Positions 26,321 through 34,056 of a DNA stretch of 64,000 bases are shown in pieces. This DNA is from an uncultured Treponema sp. GTDB lineage: Bacteria > Spirochaetota > Spirochaetia > Treponematales > Treponemataceae. Both the position numbers and the translations under genes were made by a program. Location of the stretch: positions 20,563 to 84,562 of the forward strand of contig CALFIX010000059.1 of NCBI GenBank assembly GCA_937877515.1, in the 5' to 3' direction. Position 1 is the first letter of the stretch; each line of letters begins with the position of its first letter. The notes below the pieces were generated by a model. That model saw only the letters and a program-made list of their open reading frames with translations. It searched no databases and was not told where the DNA came from.

Positions 26321-26804
26321 TTTTTTGGACGGTACTTTTTGAAGATGGCTTTGGGGTATCTTTGGCGTTAAAAAGAAATACCATGAGCCACCCCGCTTTT
26401 CGCACTTCGCTGTTCGCTCATTAGCGGTAGTTTCGTTGTTTCGACAGGTGACTTGAAACTTCGTTGCCTATACAGCAACTGTAACCACCGCTAACTAAAG
26501 GTGCTCCAATCGGGCGTAGGTTTAATATAGTGCCGTGCTTTTACCTATGACTCACTCATTAACAAGCTTACCTGTCATGTGTTCAATTGTTAACTCAAGG
26601 CACTGAACACGGCTCAAGGCATTGTGAAGTTCTTTTTGTAAATACGCTTCATCTCGTCAGTAAATTTCTTTACCAGGCGGGTGCATATCTCTTCAGTTTT
26701 CTTTTCGTCAGTAATTAAGGAAATCTTTCCGAATACGATGACGCTTTTTATGTTTCTTTGTTTTAGATTTTGCTATATAATACTATTATTAAGGAATTTG
26801 TTAA
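26321..26804. other. Gene-free, relatively GC-rich stretch with nested inverted repeats
   Basis: 484 bases without a convincing gene. G+C is visibly higher than in the flanking genes between about 26390 and 26640. A three-way-junction fold can form at 26421-26494. Further on, GTGTTCA (26579-26585) pairs with TGAACAC (26604-26610), and CTCAAGGCA occurs twice, at 26594-26602 and 26613-26621. GACAGGT (26443-26449) is complementary to ACCTGTC (26570-26576). The last 80 bases are AT-rich and hold the cyclase promoter region, with TATAAT near 26776 and an AAGGA site. Confidence 0.55.
26421..26494. ncRNA. Candidate three-way-junction structured element
   Basis: TTAGCGGT (26421-26428) pairs with ACCGCTAA (26487-26494). 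Inside it, AGTTTC (26429-26434) pairs with GAAACT (26455-26460) and GTTGC (26463-26467) pairs with GCAAC (26475-26479), so two hairpins sit on one closing stem with almost no unpaired bases at two of the junctions. It could be a small RNA or the remains of a mobile repeat. Known families not recognised; strand unknown. Confidence 0.3.
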
Positions 26805-28919
26805 ATGACAGAAGTTTCAAGAATTATCAGTTGCACAACGCTTGGTATATTATCTTTTTTTTGCTTTCAAGAAGGAATTTTCTTATGTAGCGGACTTAAG
26901 GTAAAGAATAATGCACGACGAACACTTATTTTTATAGAATTCTTTACTGGCTTTTTACTTCTTTGTGATGCTCTTGCTTACTTTTTTCGTGGCAACACAA
27001 GTACACTTGGTTACTATATGGTTCGTATTAGCAATTTTGTTGTTTTTACTTGCAATTTTTCTATATCATTTTTTGTATGCTTTTACATTTGCGAGTTTAT
27101 AAAACAAAGTAGATTAAGTTTTTCTGTTTTATTAAAACCTAAACAGGCAATAAAAGACGGAATACCTGTTCAGATTTTTATAGTTTTAATTCTTTGTCTA
27201 ATTGGAATTTTACTTACATTTATCAGTCAGTTTACAAATTTTTTTTATTATTTTGATGAAAATAATATTTATCACAGAAGTCCATATTTTTCTTTGAGTA
27301 TAGGTTTAGGTACTTTACCTGTACTCATAACATTTACAATGCTTTTGCAGAAAAAAAAATATTTTGCAAAGAATGTTTTTATTTCTTTATTCGTATATTT
27401 TGTATTTCTTTTTATAGGTGCTATTTTAATTCTTATTAATTACGGTATTTCCTGGATAAATATTTCATTTGGTATTGGAGCATTACATCTTTTTTATTCA
27501 TCTATAAAATTACTTGAGCTAGAATTTTTTTCTGGTAAACACAAAACGTCTGTTTTAAGTCCAAACTATAAGGTTGAAAATTTTAAGCCTGAAAAGAAAA
27601 TAAAAGTTATTCAGAATCACTTCTGGCAAACTATTTCAATAAGCCTAGCAGGCATGCTATTAGTTTTAATAATAGTTTCTGTTACAGGTGTTCCCTTACC
27701 GGAAAAAAATATAACTATTGAAACTCCTTATACTGCAAATGATACTTCAAAACCTGTTTGCGTAACATTTGTTCAAAATGCAGAAAAGCACTGGGTGGAT
27801 GGCGATGACCCGGACAGAACCGGTGCTCAGTATGACGGTATTATTTATAACAATATGAAAACTTCAGTAATTACTGACTGGAGTTTTTCTATACTAGTTC
27901 CTGAAGGTTGTTCTGTAGACCCTGGTCCATGGAACGGAACTTTTACGCTTTCTGACGGAGCACTAAATGTTAGAAAACCGCAAGAAGGGGACGCAGAAAA
28001 TATTCACGGTGAAGACTTTTATAGAATTTCTTCTTTGAGAACTTTAGGGTTTGGCTGTGTTATGTATGCACCTCATAATTACGAGCCTCTTTCTCAAAAA
28101 ATTGTATTTACTTATTCAGGCGTAATTAAACCTCTTACAAATATTTTCTTTAAACTTTTTATGGGGTTACTTGCAGTTTTATTTATTATTTCAACAACCA
28201 TTACGCTTTTTGAAGGAAAACTTTTACGTGTCGAAGAAGAAAACAAAAGGCTCGAAAGCACGGTAAAGGAACGCACTAAAGAACTTGAGGCAGAAAAAAA
28301 TCGTTCAGAAAGCCTTCTCCTAAACATTCTTCCAAAAGAGGTTGCAAAAGAACTTTCACTTCATCCGGGAATCACAATAGCAAAAGAGTATCCGAATGTT
28401 ACAGTCCTTTTTACAGATATTGTGGGCTTTACAAAGTTAAGCGGAGAAATGAGTGCAGAAGAAGTTGTTACAATGTTAAACAAAATGTTTACAATGTTTG
28501 ACGAACGGGCACAGCGTGAGGGAATAGAAAAAATTAAGACAATCGGAGACGCTTATATGGCAGCAGCAGGCCTTGTTCAGGAAAGTGAAAACGACGGTGC
28601 TGTAAAAATGATTCGTTTTGCAAAAGGTCTTTTAGATGATGTTCATACATTTAATGAAAACTCTAATGTAAAGCTTTTAATTCGTTTAGGAATAAACTCA
28701 GGTCCTCTTGTTGCAGGCGTAATTGGAAAAACAAAATTCATTTACGATATTTGGGGTGACACTGTTAACGTTGCAAGCCGCATGGAAAGCACAGGTAGCC
28801 CTATGAAAATTCACGTAACAGAAAACACAAGAAGTCAGACTTTAAACATTTTCCAGTACAGCGAAAATACAGAAATCGATGTAAAGGGAAAAGGCATGAT
28901 GAAGACTTACTTCCTGTAA
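26805..28919 (+). CDS. Membrane adenylate cyclase (class III) with CBM2-like outer domain
   Basis: Makes cAMP in response to an external cue. The 704 residues comprise six to seven N-terminal membrane segments (about 5-245), a further helix near 275-293, an extracytoplasmic beta domain at about 300-430, a helix at about 437-460, a coiled coil with KERTKELEAEKNR, and the catalytic domain from about 525. The catalytic domain has metal-binding FTDIVGF, IKTIGDAYM (with the adenine-selecting Lys) and YDIWGDTVNVASRM (with the matching Asp), so ATP is the expected substrate. The outer domain shows the W, PEG, WNG and LGFG pattern of CBM2-type carbohydrate-binding modules. An AAGGA site precedes the ATG. 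Confidence 0.85.
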   Translation: MTEVSRIISCTTLGILSFFCFQEGIFLCSGLKVKNNARRTLIFIEFFTGFLLLCDALAYFFRGNTSTLGYYMVRISNFVVFTCNFSISFFVCFYICEFIKQSRLSFSVLLKPKQAIKDGIPVQIFIVLILCLIGILLTFISQFTNFFYYFDENNIYHRSPYFSLSIGLGTLPVLITFTMLLQKKKYFAKNVFISLFVYFVFLFIGAILILINYGISWINISFGIGALHLFYSSIKLLELEFFSGKHKTSVLSPNYKVENFKPEKKIKVIQNHFWQTISISLAGMLLVLIIVSVTGVPLPEKNITIETPYTANDTSKPVCVTFVQNAEKHWVDGDDPDRTGAQYDGIIYNNMKTSVITDWSFSILVPEGCSVDPGPWNGTFTLSDGALNVRKPQEGDAENIHGEDFYRISSLRTLGFGCVMYAPHNYEPLSQKIVFTYSGVIKPLTNIFFKLFMGLLAVLFIISTTITLFEGKLLRVEEENKRLESTVKERTKELEAEKNRSESLLLNILPKEVAKELSLHPGITIAKEYPNVTVLFTDIVGFTKLSGEMSAEEVVTMLNKMFTMFDERAQREGIEKIKTIGDAYMAAAGLVQESENDGAVKMIRFAKGLLDDVHTFNENSNVKLLIRLGINSGPLVAGVIGKTKFIYDIWGDTVNVASRMESTGSPMKIHVTENTRSQTLNIFQYSENTEIDVKGKGMMKTYFL

Positions 28920-28977
28920 AAATGATTGATTGAATGTATACTCTTAAGCAAAACTCAAAAAATGCAATGAGTTGTAT

Positions 28978-29006
28978 TTGCCCTTGCCTCATATTTCCTT
29001 TATAAT
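28978..29006 (+). promoter_or_regulatory. Promoter of the deaminase gene, near-leaderless
   Basis: TTGCCC at 28978-28983 and TATAAT at 29001-29006 are 17 bases apart. The ATG at 29015 is only eight bases past the -10 box and has no ribosome site, so the transcript would start within about three bases of the start codon. Confidence 0.6.
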
Positions 29007-29014
29007 CTTTTTTT

Positions 29015-29482
29015 ATGGACACAATTAATCGTTTTATAAAAGAAGCAATAGAAGAAGCCAGAGAAGGAATTCATAAAAATCACGGAGGGCCCTTTGGTTC
29101 AGTAATAGTCCGCGACGGAAAGATTATTGGCCGGGGTCATAACCATGTGCTTTCAAATAACGATTCAACTTGTCACGGTGAAATCGATGCAATCAGGAAA
29201 ACAGAAGAATCCTTAAACACCTACGATTTATCAGGCTGCGAACTTTATACAACAGGCGAGCCGTGTCCGATGTGCCTTGCCGCGTGTCTGTGGGCAAACA
29301 TTTCCCACGTGTATTACGGCTGCTCAATAGACGATAACGAAAAAATCGGTTTCAGGGATGCCAAATTTGATGCACTGGTTGGCGGAAGAAAAAATTTAAA
29401 AGACTACTTAACCCAAATAGACCGCGAAAGCTGCCTTGAACTTTTTGAAGAATACAATTCATTAAATCCCACCCGATACTAG
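29015..29482 (+). CDS. Nucleoside/guanine deaminase of the cytidine-deaminase fold
   Basis: A 155-residue zinc-dependent deaminase. The zinc and catalytic motif is CHGEIDAIRK, and the other zinc ligands are in GEPCPMCLAACLW. The start HGGPFGSVIVRDGKIIGRGHN and the tail resemble bacterial guanine deaminase (GuaD) more than the tRNA adenosine deaminase TadA, so conversion of guanine to xanthine is the best guess; other purine or pterin substrates are possible. The TSCPD gene follows after nine bases with its own ribosome site. Confidence 0.8.
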   Translation: MDTINRFIKEAIEEAREGIHKNHGGPFGSVIVRDGKIIGRGHNHVLSNNDSTCHGEIDAIRKTEESLNTYDLSGCELYTTGEPCPMCLAACLWANISHVYYGCSIDDNEKIGFRDAKFDALVGGRKNLKDYLTQIDRESCLELFEEYNSLNPTRY

Positions 29483-29491
29483 AGGAAAATT

Positions 29492-29737
29492 ATGGAAGTA
29501 ACATACAAAACAAACGGCACCTGCGCCAAAGTAATTCACTTTACAAAAAACGACGACGGCACAATCACAAACATCAGCTTTGAAGGCGGCTGTAACGGAA
29601 ACTTAAAGGCAATTTCTAAGCTCTGTGAGGGAATGAAAGCCGAAGAAATAAATGCAAAGCTTCAGGGAAATCTCTGCGGTTTTAAGAATACAAGCTGTGC
29701 AGACCAGCTTGCCCGTGCTGTAGTCAGTGAAATTTGA
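29492..29737 (+). CDS. TSCPD-domain protein (TIGR03905 type)
   Basis: An 81-residue protein made of one TSCPD domain: ISFEGGCNGNLKAISKLCEGM, then the terminal motif NTSCADQLARAV. The same domain is found at the C terminus of some ribonucleotide reductases and as small stand-alone proteins of unknown function. Conserved cysteines (GGCNGN, LCGF, TSCADQ) suggest metal or redox binding. It is co-transcribed with the deaminase. The ROK-controlled promoter begins at its 3' end (TTGACA at 29734). Confidence 0.85.
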   Translation: MEVTYKTNGTCAKVIHFTKNDDGTITNISFEGGCNGNLKAISKLCEGMKAEEINAKLQGNLCGFKNTSCADQLARAVVSEI

Positions 29738-29783
29738 CACATATATGCTATAGTGATATAATTAATTAACACTGTTAATTAAT
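29734..29783 (+). promoter_or_regulatory. Consensus promoter with perfect palindromic operator for the reductase-exporter-isomerase-ROK operon
   Basis: TTGACA at 29734-29739 and TATAAT at 29757-29762 have a 17-base spacer, a full-consensus promoter. Directly overlapping the end of the -10 box is an 11-bp perfect inverted repeat around C29772; the right half is TGTTAATTAA at 29773-29782 and the left half is its exact inverse at 29762-29771. The A/T-rich TTAA-type palindrome fits ROK-family repressors, and a ROK gene ends this operon, so autoregulation is likely. Confidence 0.85.
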
Positions 29784-29795
29784 AGGGGTTAAAGT

Positions 29796-30659
29796 ATGAC
29801 TATAGGATTTATTGGACTTGGTATTATGGGCGAATCAATGTGCGAAAATATTGTAAAAAAACATGATGACACGGTCTACTGTTTTGATATGGTTAGTGCA
29901 CAAGTAGAGAAGCTTGCAAAAGTAGGAGCAGTTCCTTGTAAAGATAACGTAGAACTTGCTCAAAAAAGTGATGTTATCATTAGTATGGTTCCAAAAAGCG
30001 AGCACAGTCATGCGGTTTATACTCAAATTTTAGGTGAATTAAAAGCCGGAAAACTTTGCATAGACATGAGCACAATAGACCCTTCTGTTTCTGTAGAAAT
30101 TTCTGAAATGGTAAAAAAGACTGGAGCAGAATTTATAGACGCACCTGTTGTAAAAAGTAAACCGGCGGCTATTGCGGGTAAGCTAGGCATTTATGTAGGT
30201 GGCGAAGAATCTTCTTACAAAAAAGCAGAACCTATTTTACATTATATGGGTGAAAATGTTATTCGCATGGGTTCAAATGGAAAAGGTCTTGTAATGAAAA
30301 TTTGTCATAATGCATTAGTAAGTCAGATTCAAAATGGTGTAAACGAAACTTCTACATTAGCTAAAGCAAATGGAATTGATATTTTAACTTTTGCAACTGC
30401 AATTAGTTATGGTGGCGGTCAGAATTTTTATCTGGACAGTAAAAAAGAAGTTATCAGTAAAGAAGATTATACAACAGCATTTAGCATAGAAAACGAGCAT
30501 AAGGACATTGGTATTTGTATGAAGCTTGCAGAAGAAAGTGGAGTATATATGCCTGGTGAAGAAAATGTAAAGCGTGTATATGATGAAGCTATGAAAGCTG
30601 GGTACGCAAAAGAAGATTTTTCTGCAACAATAAAGGTAGTTCGAGCACAGAAAAAATAA
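29796..30659 (+). CDS. Beta-hydroxyacid dehydrogenase family reductase; candidate 3-sulfolactaldehyde reductase (YihU-like)
   Basis: An NAD(P)-dependent reductase, 287 residues. The Rossmann start IGFIGLGIMGESM and the catalytic Lys168 in LVMKICHN place it in the 3-hydroxyisobutyrate dehydrogenase family, with IENEHKDIGICMKLAEESG as the second conserved block. The usual DAPVSGG substrate loop reads DAPVVKSKP here (Lys120, Lys122). From memory, E. coli YihU has DVPVGRTS at this place, where the Arg contacts the sulfonate of sulfolactaldehyde. With a transaldolase-like gene under the same operator and a TauE exporter next door, reduction of sulfolactaldehyde to dihydroxypropanesulfonate is the leading idea. 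Tartronate semialdehyde or another aldehyde remains possible. Confidence 0.8.
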   Translation: MTIGFIGLGIMGESMCENIVKKHDDTVYCFDMVSAQVEKLAKVGAVPCKDNVELAQKSDVIISMVPKSEHSHAVYTQILGELKAGKLCIDMSTIDPSVSVEISEMVKKTGAEFIDAPVVKSKPAAIAGKLGIYVGGEESSYKKAEPILHYMGENVIRMGSNGKGLVMKICHNALVSQIQNGVNETSTLAKANGIDILTFATAISYGGGQNFYLDSKKEVISKEDYTTAFSIENEHKDIGICMKLAEESGVYMPGEENVKRVYDEAMKAGYAKEDFSATIKVVRAQKK

Positions 30660-30674
30660 AAGGTAACTTTGAAA

Positions 30675-31469
30675 ATGGATATCCATTTAAGTTATTTGCT
30701 CTTTTGCAGCGTAATTCTTTTTGCAAACATAATGCAAGGTATAACAGGATTTGCGGGAACAATACTTGCACTTCCTGTTAGTTTAATGCTTGTAGGTTAT
30801 GCAACCGCTCGTCCAATATTAAATGTATTGGGTATTTTAAGTGGTATTTATGTTGCTGTATTAAACAGGCATGATGTTGTCTGGAAAGAGCTATTAAAAG
30901 TTTGTCTTGTAATGTTATGCGGAATTCTCTTAGGGATTTTCTTAAAGAAATATGTTTCTGGTAAAGAACGTATACTTTATATTGCACTTGGAATTTTTAT
31001 AATACTTTTATCTATTCAAAGAATGGCACAGCTTTTTATTCATCCTAAAAAAATTGCTGTAAAAAATGATGGCAGTATACGAGAGATTGAAAAAACTCCA
31101 AAGCATGTAAGACTTTCTTTAGTAAAGGATTATGCAGTTCTTGTTTTTGCAGGTCTTATTCATGGAATATTTGTTTGTGGTGGCCCGCTGCTTATAGGAT
31201 ATTTGAGTAAGATTTTAAAAGAAAGAAAACAGTTCCGGGCAACAATAAGCTGTATTTGGATTTTTTTAAATTTTTTCATTCTTGTATCTGATGCTGTTCA
31301 GGGTTATTGGAGTTATAGTCTTTTTAAGGTACTTTTGATGACGGTTCCCTTTTTGTGGGGTGGAATGAAAATTGGTTCTTTGCTTTATGCGTACATGAAT
31401 CAAAAAATATTTATGCTTGTAACATATATTTTGCTTTTTGTAAGTGGACTGACACTTTTAATAAAATAA
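30675..31469 (+). CDS. TauE/SafE-family membrane exporter
   Basis: A polytopic protein of 264 residues with about eight hydrophobic segments and the family pattern IMQGITGFAGTILALPVSLML at the start, repeated weakly as AGLIHGIFVCGGPLLIGYL in the second half. TauE/SafE proteins move sulfonates or sulfite-like organic anions, usually outward. Sulfoglycolytic gene clusters often contain one to release dihydroxypropanesulfonate or sulfolactate. I chose ATG 30675; a TTG at 30669 in the same frame is possible and would sit closer to the AAAGG at the end of the reductase gene. It is the second gene of the operon. Confidence 0.85.
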   Translation: MDIHLSYLLFCSVILFANIMQGITGFAGTILALPVSLMLVGYATARPILNVLGILSGIYVAVLNRHDVVWKELLKVCLVMLCGILLGIFLKKYVSGKERILYIALGIFIILLSIQRMAQLFIHPKKIAVKNDGSIREIEKTPKHVRLSLVKDYAVLVFAGLIHGIFVCGGPLLIGYLSKILKERKQFRATISCIWIFLNFFILVSDAVQGYWSYSLFKVLLMTVPFLWGGMKIGSLLYAYMNQKIFMLVTYILLFVSGLTLLIK

Positions 31470-31507
31470 AACTGATTTTATTATTTATGTTTTAAGGAGA
31501 ATACATT

Positions 31508-32869
31508 ATGAATAAAAAAACACAAATTGCTTACGTACCGATTGGGGTAGGCACATTTCATTTAGAGAGTGCACAAAAAGCATTTGAATCTTCCTGTGCT
31601 TTGCTTAAAGAGCTTTCTTTAAAATCAGAAGCAGAATTAAAGGCTCCGGAAAAAATGTTATTAACAATTGAAGATTTAACGTCGTATTTAGAAAATTTAA
31701 CTCCAGATTTGATTGTTCTTCAGAATGTTACTTTTGCAAATGCAGCTTATGCAAGTGAAGTTTTAAGACGTTTTTCCTGTCCAATCCTTCTTTGGACTTT
31801 AAGAGAACCTGTGATAGATGGTGGAAGATTAAGATTAAATTCTTTAACTGGTGCTTTTAGTGCAGGAAATGCTATAAAAGAATTCAGAGGTACAGATTAT
31901 AAATTTGAATATGTGTTTGGTAGTCCAGAAGAAGAAAAAGTTCGTAATCAAATAGACAAAACTATTAGAGCTGCTGTTTTACGTATTCAATTAAAAAATG
32001 CCCGTCTTAGTGCTGTTGGGCATACTCCGCAAGGCTTTGGATTTGGCAGGGCATTAGACGCAGATATGGCACGTGTATTTGGAACTACATTAATTTCTAT
32101 AGAAGCAAGAGAGCTTATAAATAAAGCAAAGAATTATTCTATGGATGAATGTAGTGAATATTTAGAACGTGCAAAAAAATATCTTGTTGGATTAGAAAAT
32201 ACACCAAAAAATAATGCTGATGATTTTATAAAACTTTATAAAGCTTATGATACTTATGTAAAGGAAAATAAAATAAATGCTCTGGCAAGTCGTTGTTGGC
32301 CCGACTTCTTTACAGATTTTGGAACGCCTGTGTGTGCGGTTCTTTCTTTATTAAATGCAGAAGGTACTGTTGCAAGCTGCGAAAGCGATACTTATGGTGC
32401 TCTAAGTATGTTTATGTGTAGTACACTTACAAAAAATTCTTCTTTCTTTGGAGATCCGGTTTCTATGAATGAAGAAGAAAATACTATTACTTTCTGGCAT
32501 TGCGGAATGGGGGCATGTAATCTTGCGCGTAAAGATACTGGTGCTGCAGTTGGTGTTCACTGTAATAGAAAGATTGGTCCTACTATGGAGTTTGGATGTA
32601 AAGAAAATGAAGAGGCAACAATTTTTCGTGTAGGTCGTAAACCAGATGGTACATTTAGATTTTTTATTGCAAGTGGAAAAATTTTAGACAAGCCAAAGCA
32701 GTTTAACGGAACGAGTCTAGTTGTGGAAACAAAAGAAAATGCAGAGCAAATTGTTAAGAGTGCAGTAAAAGAGGGTTGGGAACCTCATTTTGTTGTAGCT
32801 TATGGCAACGTTGCAGAAGAACTAGAAATTCTTTCCAGAATGCTTGGCATAGAAGTGTGCAAGTGGTAA
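31508..32869 (+). CDS. L-fucose-isomerase-like (COG2407-type) sugar isomerase; candidate sulfoquinovose isomerase
   Basis: A 453-residue aldose-ketose isomerase of the L-fucose/L-arabinose isomerase fold. The C-terminal domain has likely metal ligands Glu292 (SCESDTYGAL), Asp316 (FFGDPVS) and His331 (FWHCGMGAC). The 24-residue gap between Glu292 and Asp316 equals that between Glu337 and Asp361 recalled for E. coli L-fucose isomerase. In the sulfo-TAL pathway the sulfoquinovose isomerase is, as I recall, of this type, unlike the unrelated YihS. AAGGAG precedes the ATG. The operon context (reductase, TauE, ROK) supports this; a neutral deoxy-sugar substrate is the alternative, but no fucose kinase or aldolase is present. 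Confidence 0.78.
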   Translation: MNKKTQIAYVPIGVGTFHLESAQKAFESSCALLKELSLKSEAELKAPEKMLLTIEDLTSYLENLTPDLIVLQNVTFANAAYASEVLRRFSCPILLWTLREPVIDGGRLRLNSLTGAFSAGNAIKEFRGTDYKFEYVFGSPEEEKVRNQIDKTIRAAVLRIQLKNARLSAVGHTPQGFGFGRALDADMARVFGTTLISIEARELINKAKNYSMDECSEYLERAKKYLVGLENTPKNNADDFIKLYKAYDTYVKENKINALASRCWPDFFTDFGTPVCAVLSLLNAEGTVASCESDTYGALSMFMCSTLTKNSSFFGDPVSMNEEENTITFWHCGMGACNLARKDTGAAVGVHCNRKIGPTMEFGCKENEEATIFRVGRKPDGTFRFFIASGKILDKPKQFNGTSLVVETKENAEQIVKSAVKEGWEPHFVVAYGNVAEELEILSRMLGIEVCKW

Positions 32870-32878
32870 AGTGCATAT

Positions 32879-34051
32879 ATGGCATTTAGTGGTATTAATT
32901 TAGAAAACGTGAAACTCATAAATCGTAGTAGTATTTTAATGCTGCTAAATGCACATGGTTCTCTTTCCAGAAAAGATATAGCAACTTCTTTAGGTCTTAC
33001 GCCTGCAGCAGTTACGCAAATTTGTTCAGAACTTATAGAAAAGAAAATTATAAAAGAGATTGGAGAGCTTTCAGAAGAAAGTAGAGTTGGTAGAAAAAAA
33101 ATTCTACTGGAAATAAATTATGAATATAGTAAAGTTATTGCCATAACAATAGAAGAAACAGAGACTTATATTGCACTTTGCAAGTTAAATGGGAAGTGTA
33201 TAGACAGTTGTGTAATTGTTACAGATATAAATGTTAGTCCAAAAGATTTTTGTGAAAAAATTGCAGACTCTGTTTGTTTTTTAATGAAAAAAAATAAGCT
33301 AAAGAAAGAAGATTTCTTAGGTTTAGGTGTTTCTATTCCTGGCATTGTTCAAAAAGAGAGTGGTAAAAGTTTACATGCTTATCGTATTTGGGATAAGGAG
33401 GTAGATTTAAAAGAACTTTTAATACCGCTTACAAAACTTCCTGTCGTTGTAGAAAACAATGTAAAAGCGTTTACTCAGGCAGAGCTTATGTTTGGAAGCG
33501 GCCGCACCCAAGACAAACTTTTATTTATAAAATGGGGACCAGGAGTTGGAGCCGCATATAGCGAAAGTAAAACAAATGCGCTATTAAAAAGTGTTCGCTC
33601 TGTAGAGCTGGGGCATGTAATAACTCAGAAAAATGGCATTTTATGCAGGTGCGGCCGCAAAGGATGTCTAGAAACAAAGGTGTCTACCCACGCAATTGCA
33701 GAAAGAGTTCGAGAAAAGTGCAATATTCCAAATGTTCGTGCAGAAAACATAAATGAATGGATAACTAAAAAAAATTCTGATTTGGATTTAGTTTTAAAAG
33801 AAGCTTGTGACGAACTTGCTCGTACTGTAGTAAATATATTTACAATTTTAGAACCAAATACAATAGCAGTTTACGGAAAAATTTTCTTGTATCCTGAAGT
33901 AGAAAAAATGTTTATTGCACTCTGTCATAAGTACGATTCAAATATAAAAGAAAATCAGATTGTAATTTCTCCTCTTGCAGATAAATTTTCTTATATAGGT
34001 TCTTGTGCAGTTGCAATTAATGAATTTTTTATAAACAAATCTTGTTTGTAA
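32879..34051 (+). CDS. ROK-family transcriptional regulator
   Basis: A 390-residue NagC/XylR-like repressor. An N-terminal winged helix (about 17-70: LLNAHGSLSRKDIATSLGLT, TPAAVTQICSELIEKK) is joined to a ROK sugar-binding domain with GLGVSIPGIV, VVENNVKAFTQAELMFG and the zinc motif CRCGRKGCLE. It is last in the operon, nine bases after the isomerase gene with only a weak ribosome site. The likely targets are the two strong palindromic operators at 25590-25610 and 29762-29782, the second controlling its own operon. The inducer would be the pathway sugar or a phosphorylated/sulfonated intermediate. gluQ follows after five bases. Confidence 0.88.
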   Translation: MAFSGINLENVKLINRSSILMLLNAHGSLSRKDIATSLGLTPAAVTQICSELIEKKIIKEIGELSEESRVGRKKILLEINYEYSKVIAITIEETETYIALCKLNGKCIDSCVIVTDINVSPKDFCEKIADSVCFLMKKNKLKKEDFLGLGVSIPGIVQKESGKSLHAYRIWDKEVDLKELLIPLTKLPVVVENNVKAFTQAELMFGSGRTQDKLLFIKWGPGVGAAYSESKTNALLKSVRSVELGHVITQKNGILCRCGRKGCLETKVSTHAIAERVREKCNIPNVRAENINEWITKKNSDLDLVLKEACDELARTVVNIFTILEPNTIAVYGKIFLYPEVEKMFIALCHKYDSNIKENQIVISPLADKFSYIGSCAVAINEFFINKSCL

Positions 34052-34056
34052 TAACT

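Noticed and set aside
26421..26530. Integron attC site (a chromosomal integron is known in Treponema denticola)
   Set aside because: The stem ends do not fit the RYYYAAC / GTTRRRY core boxes, and there is no integrase gene or series of cassettes.
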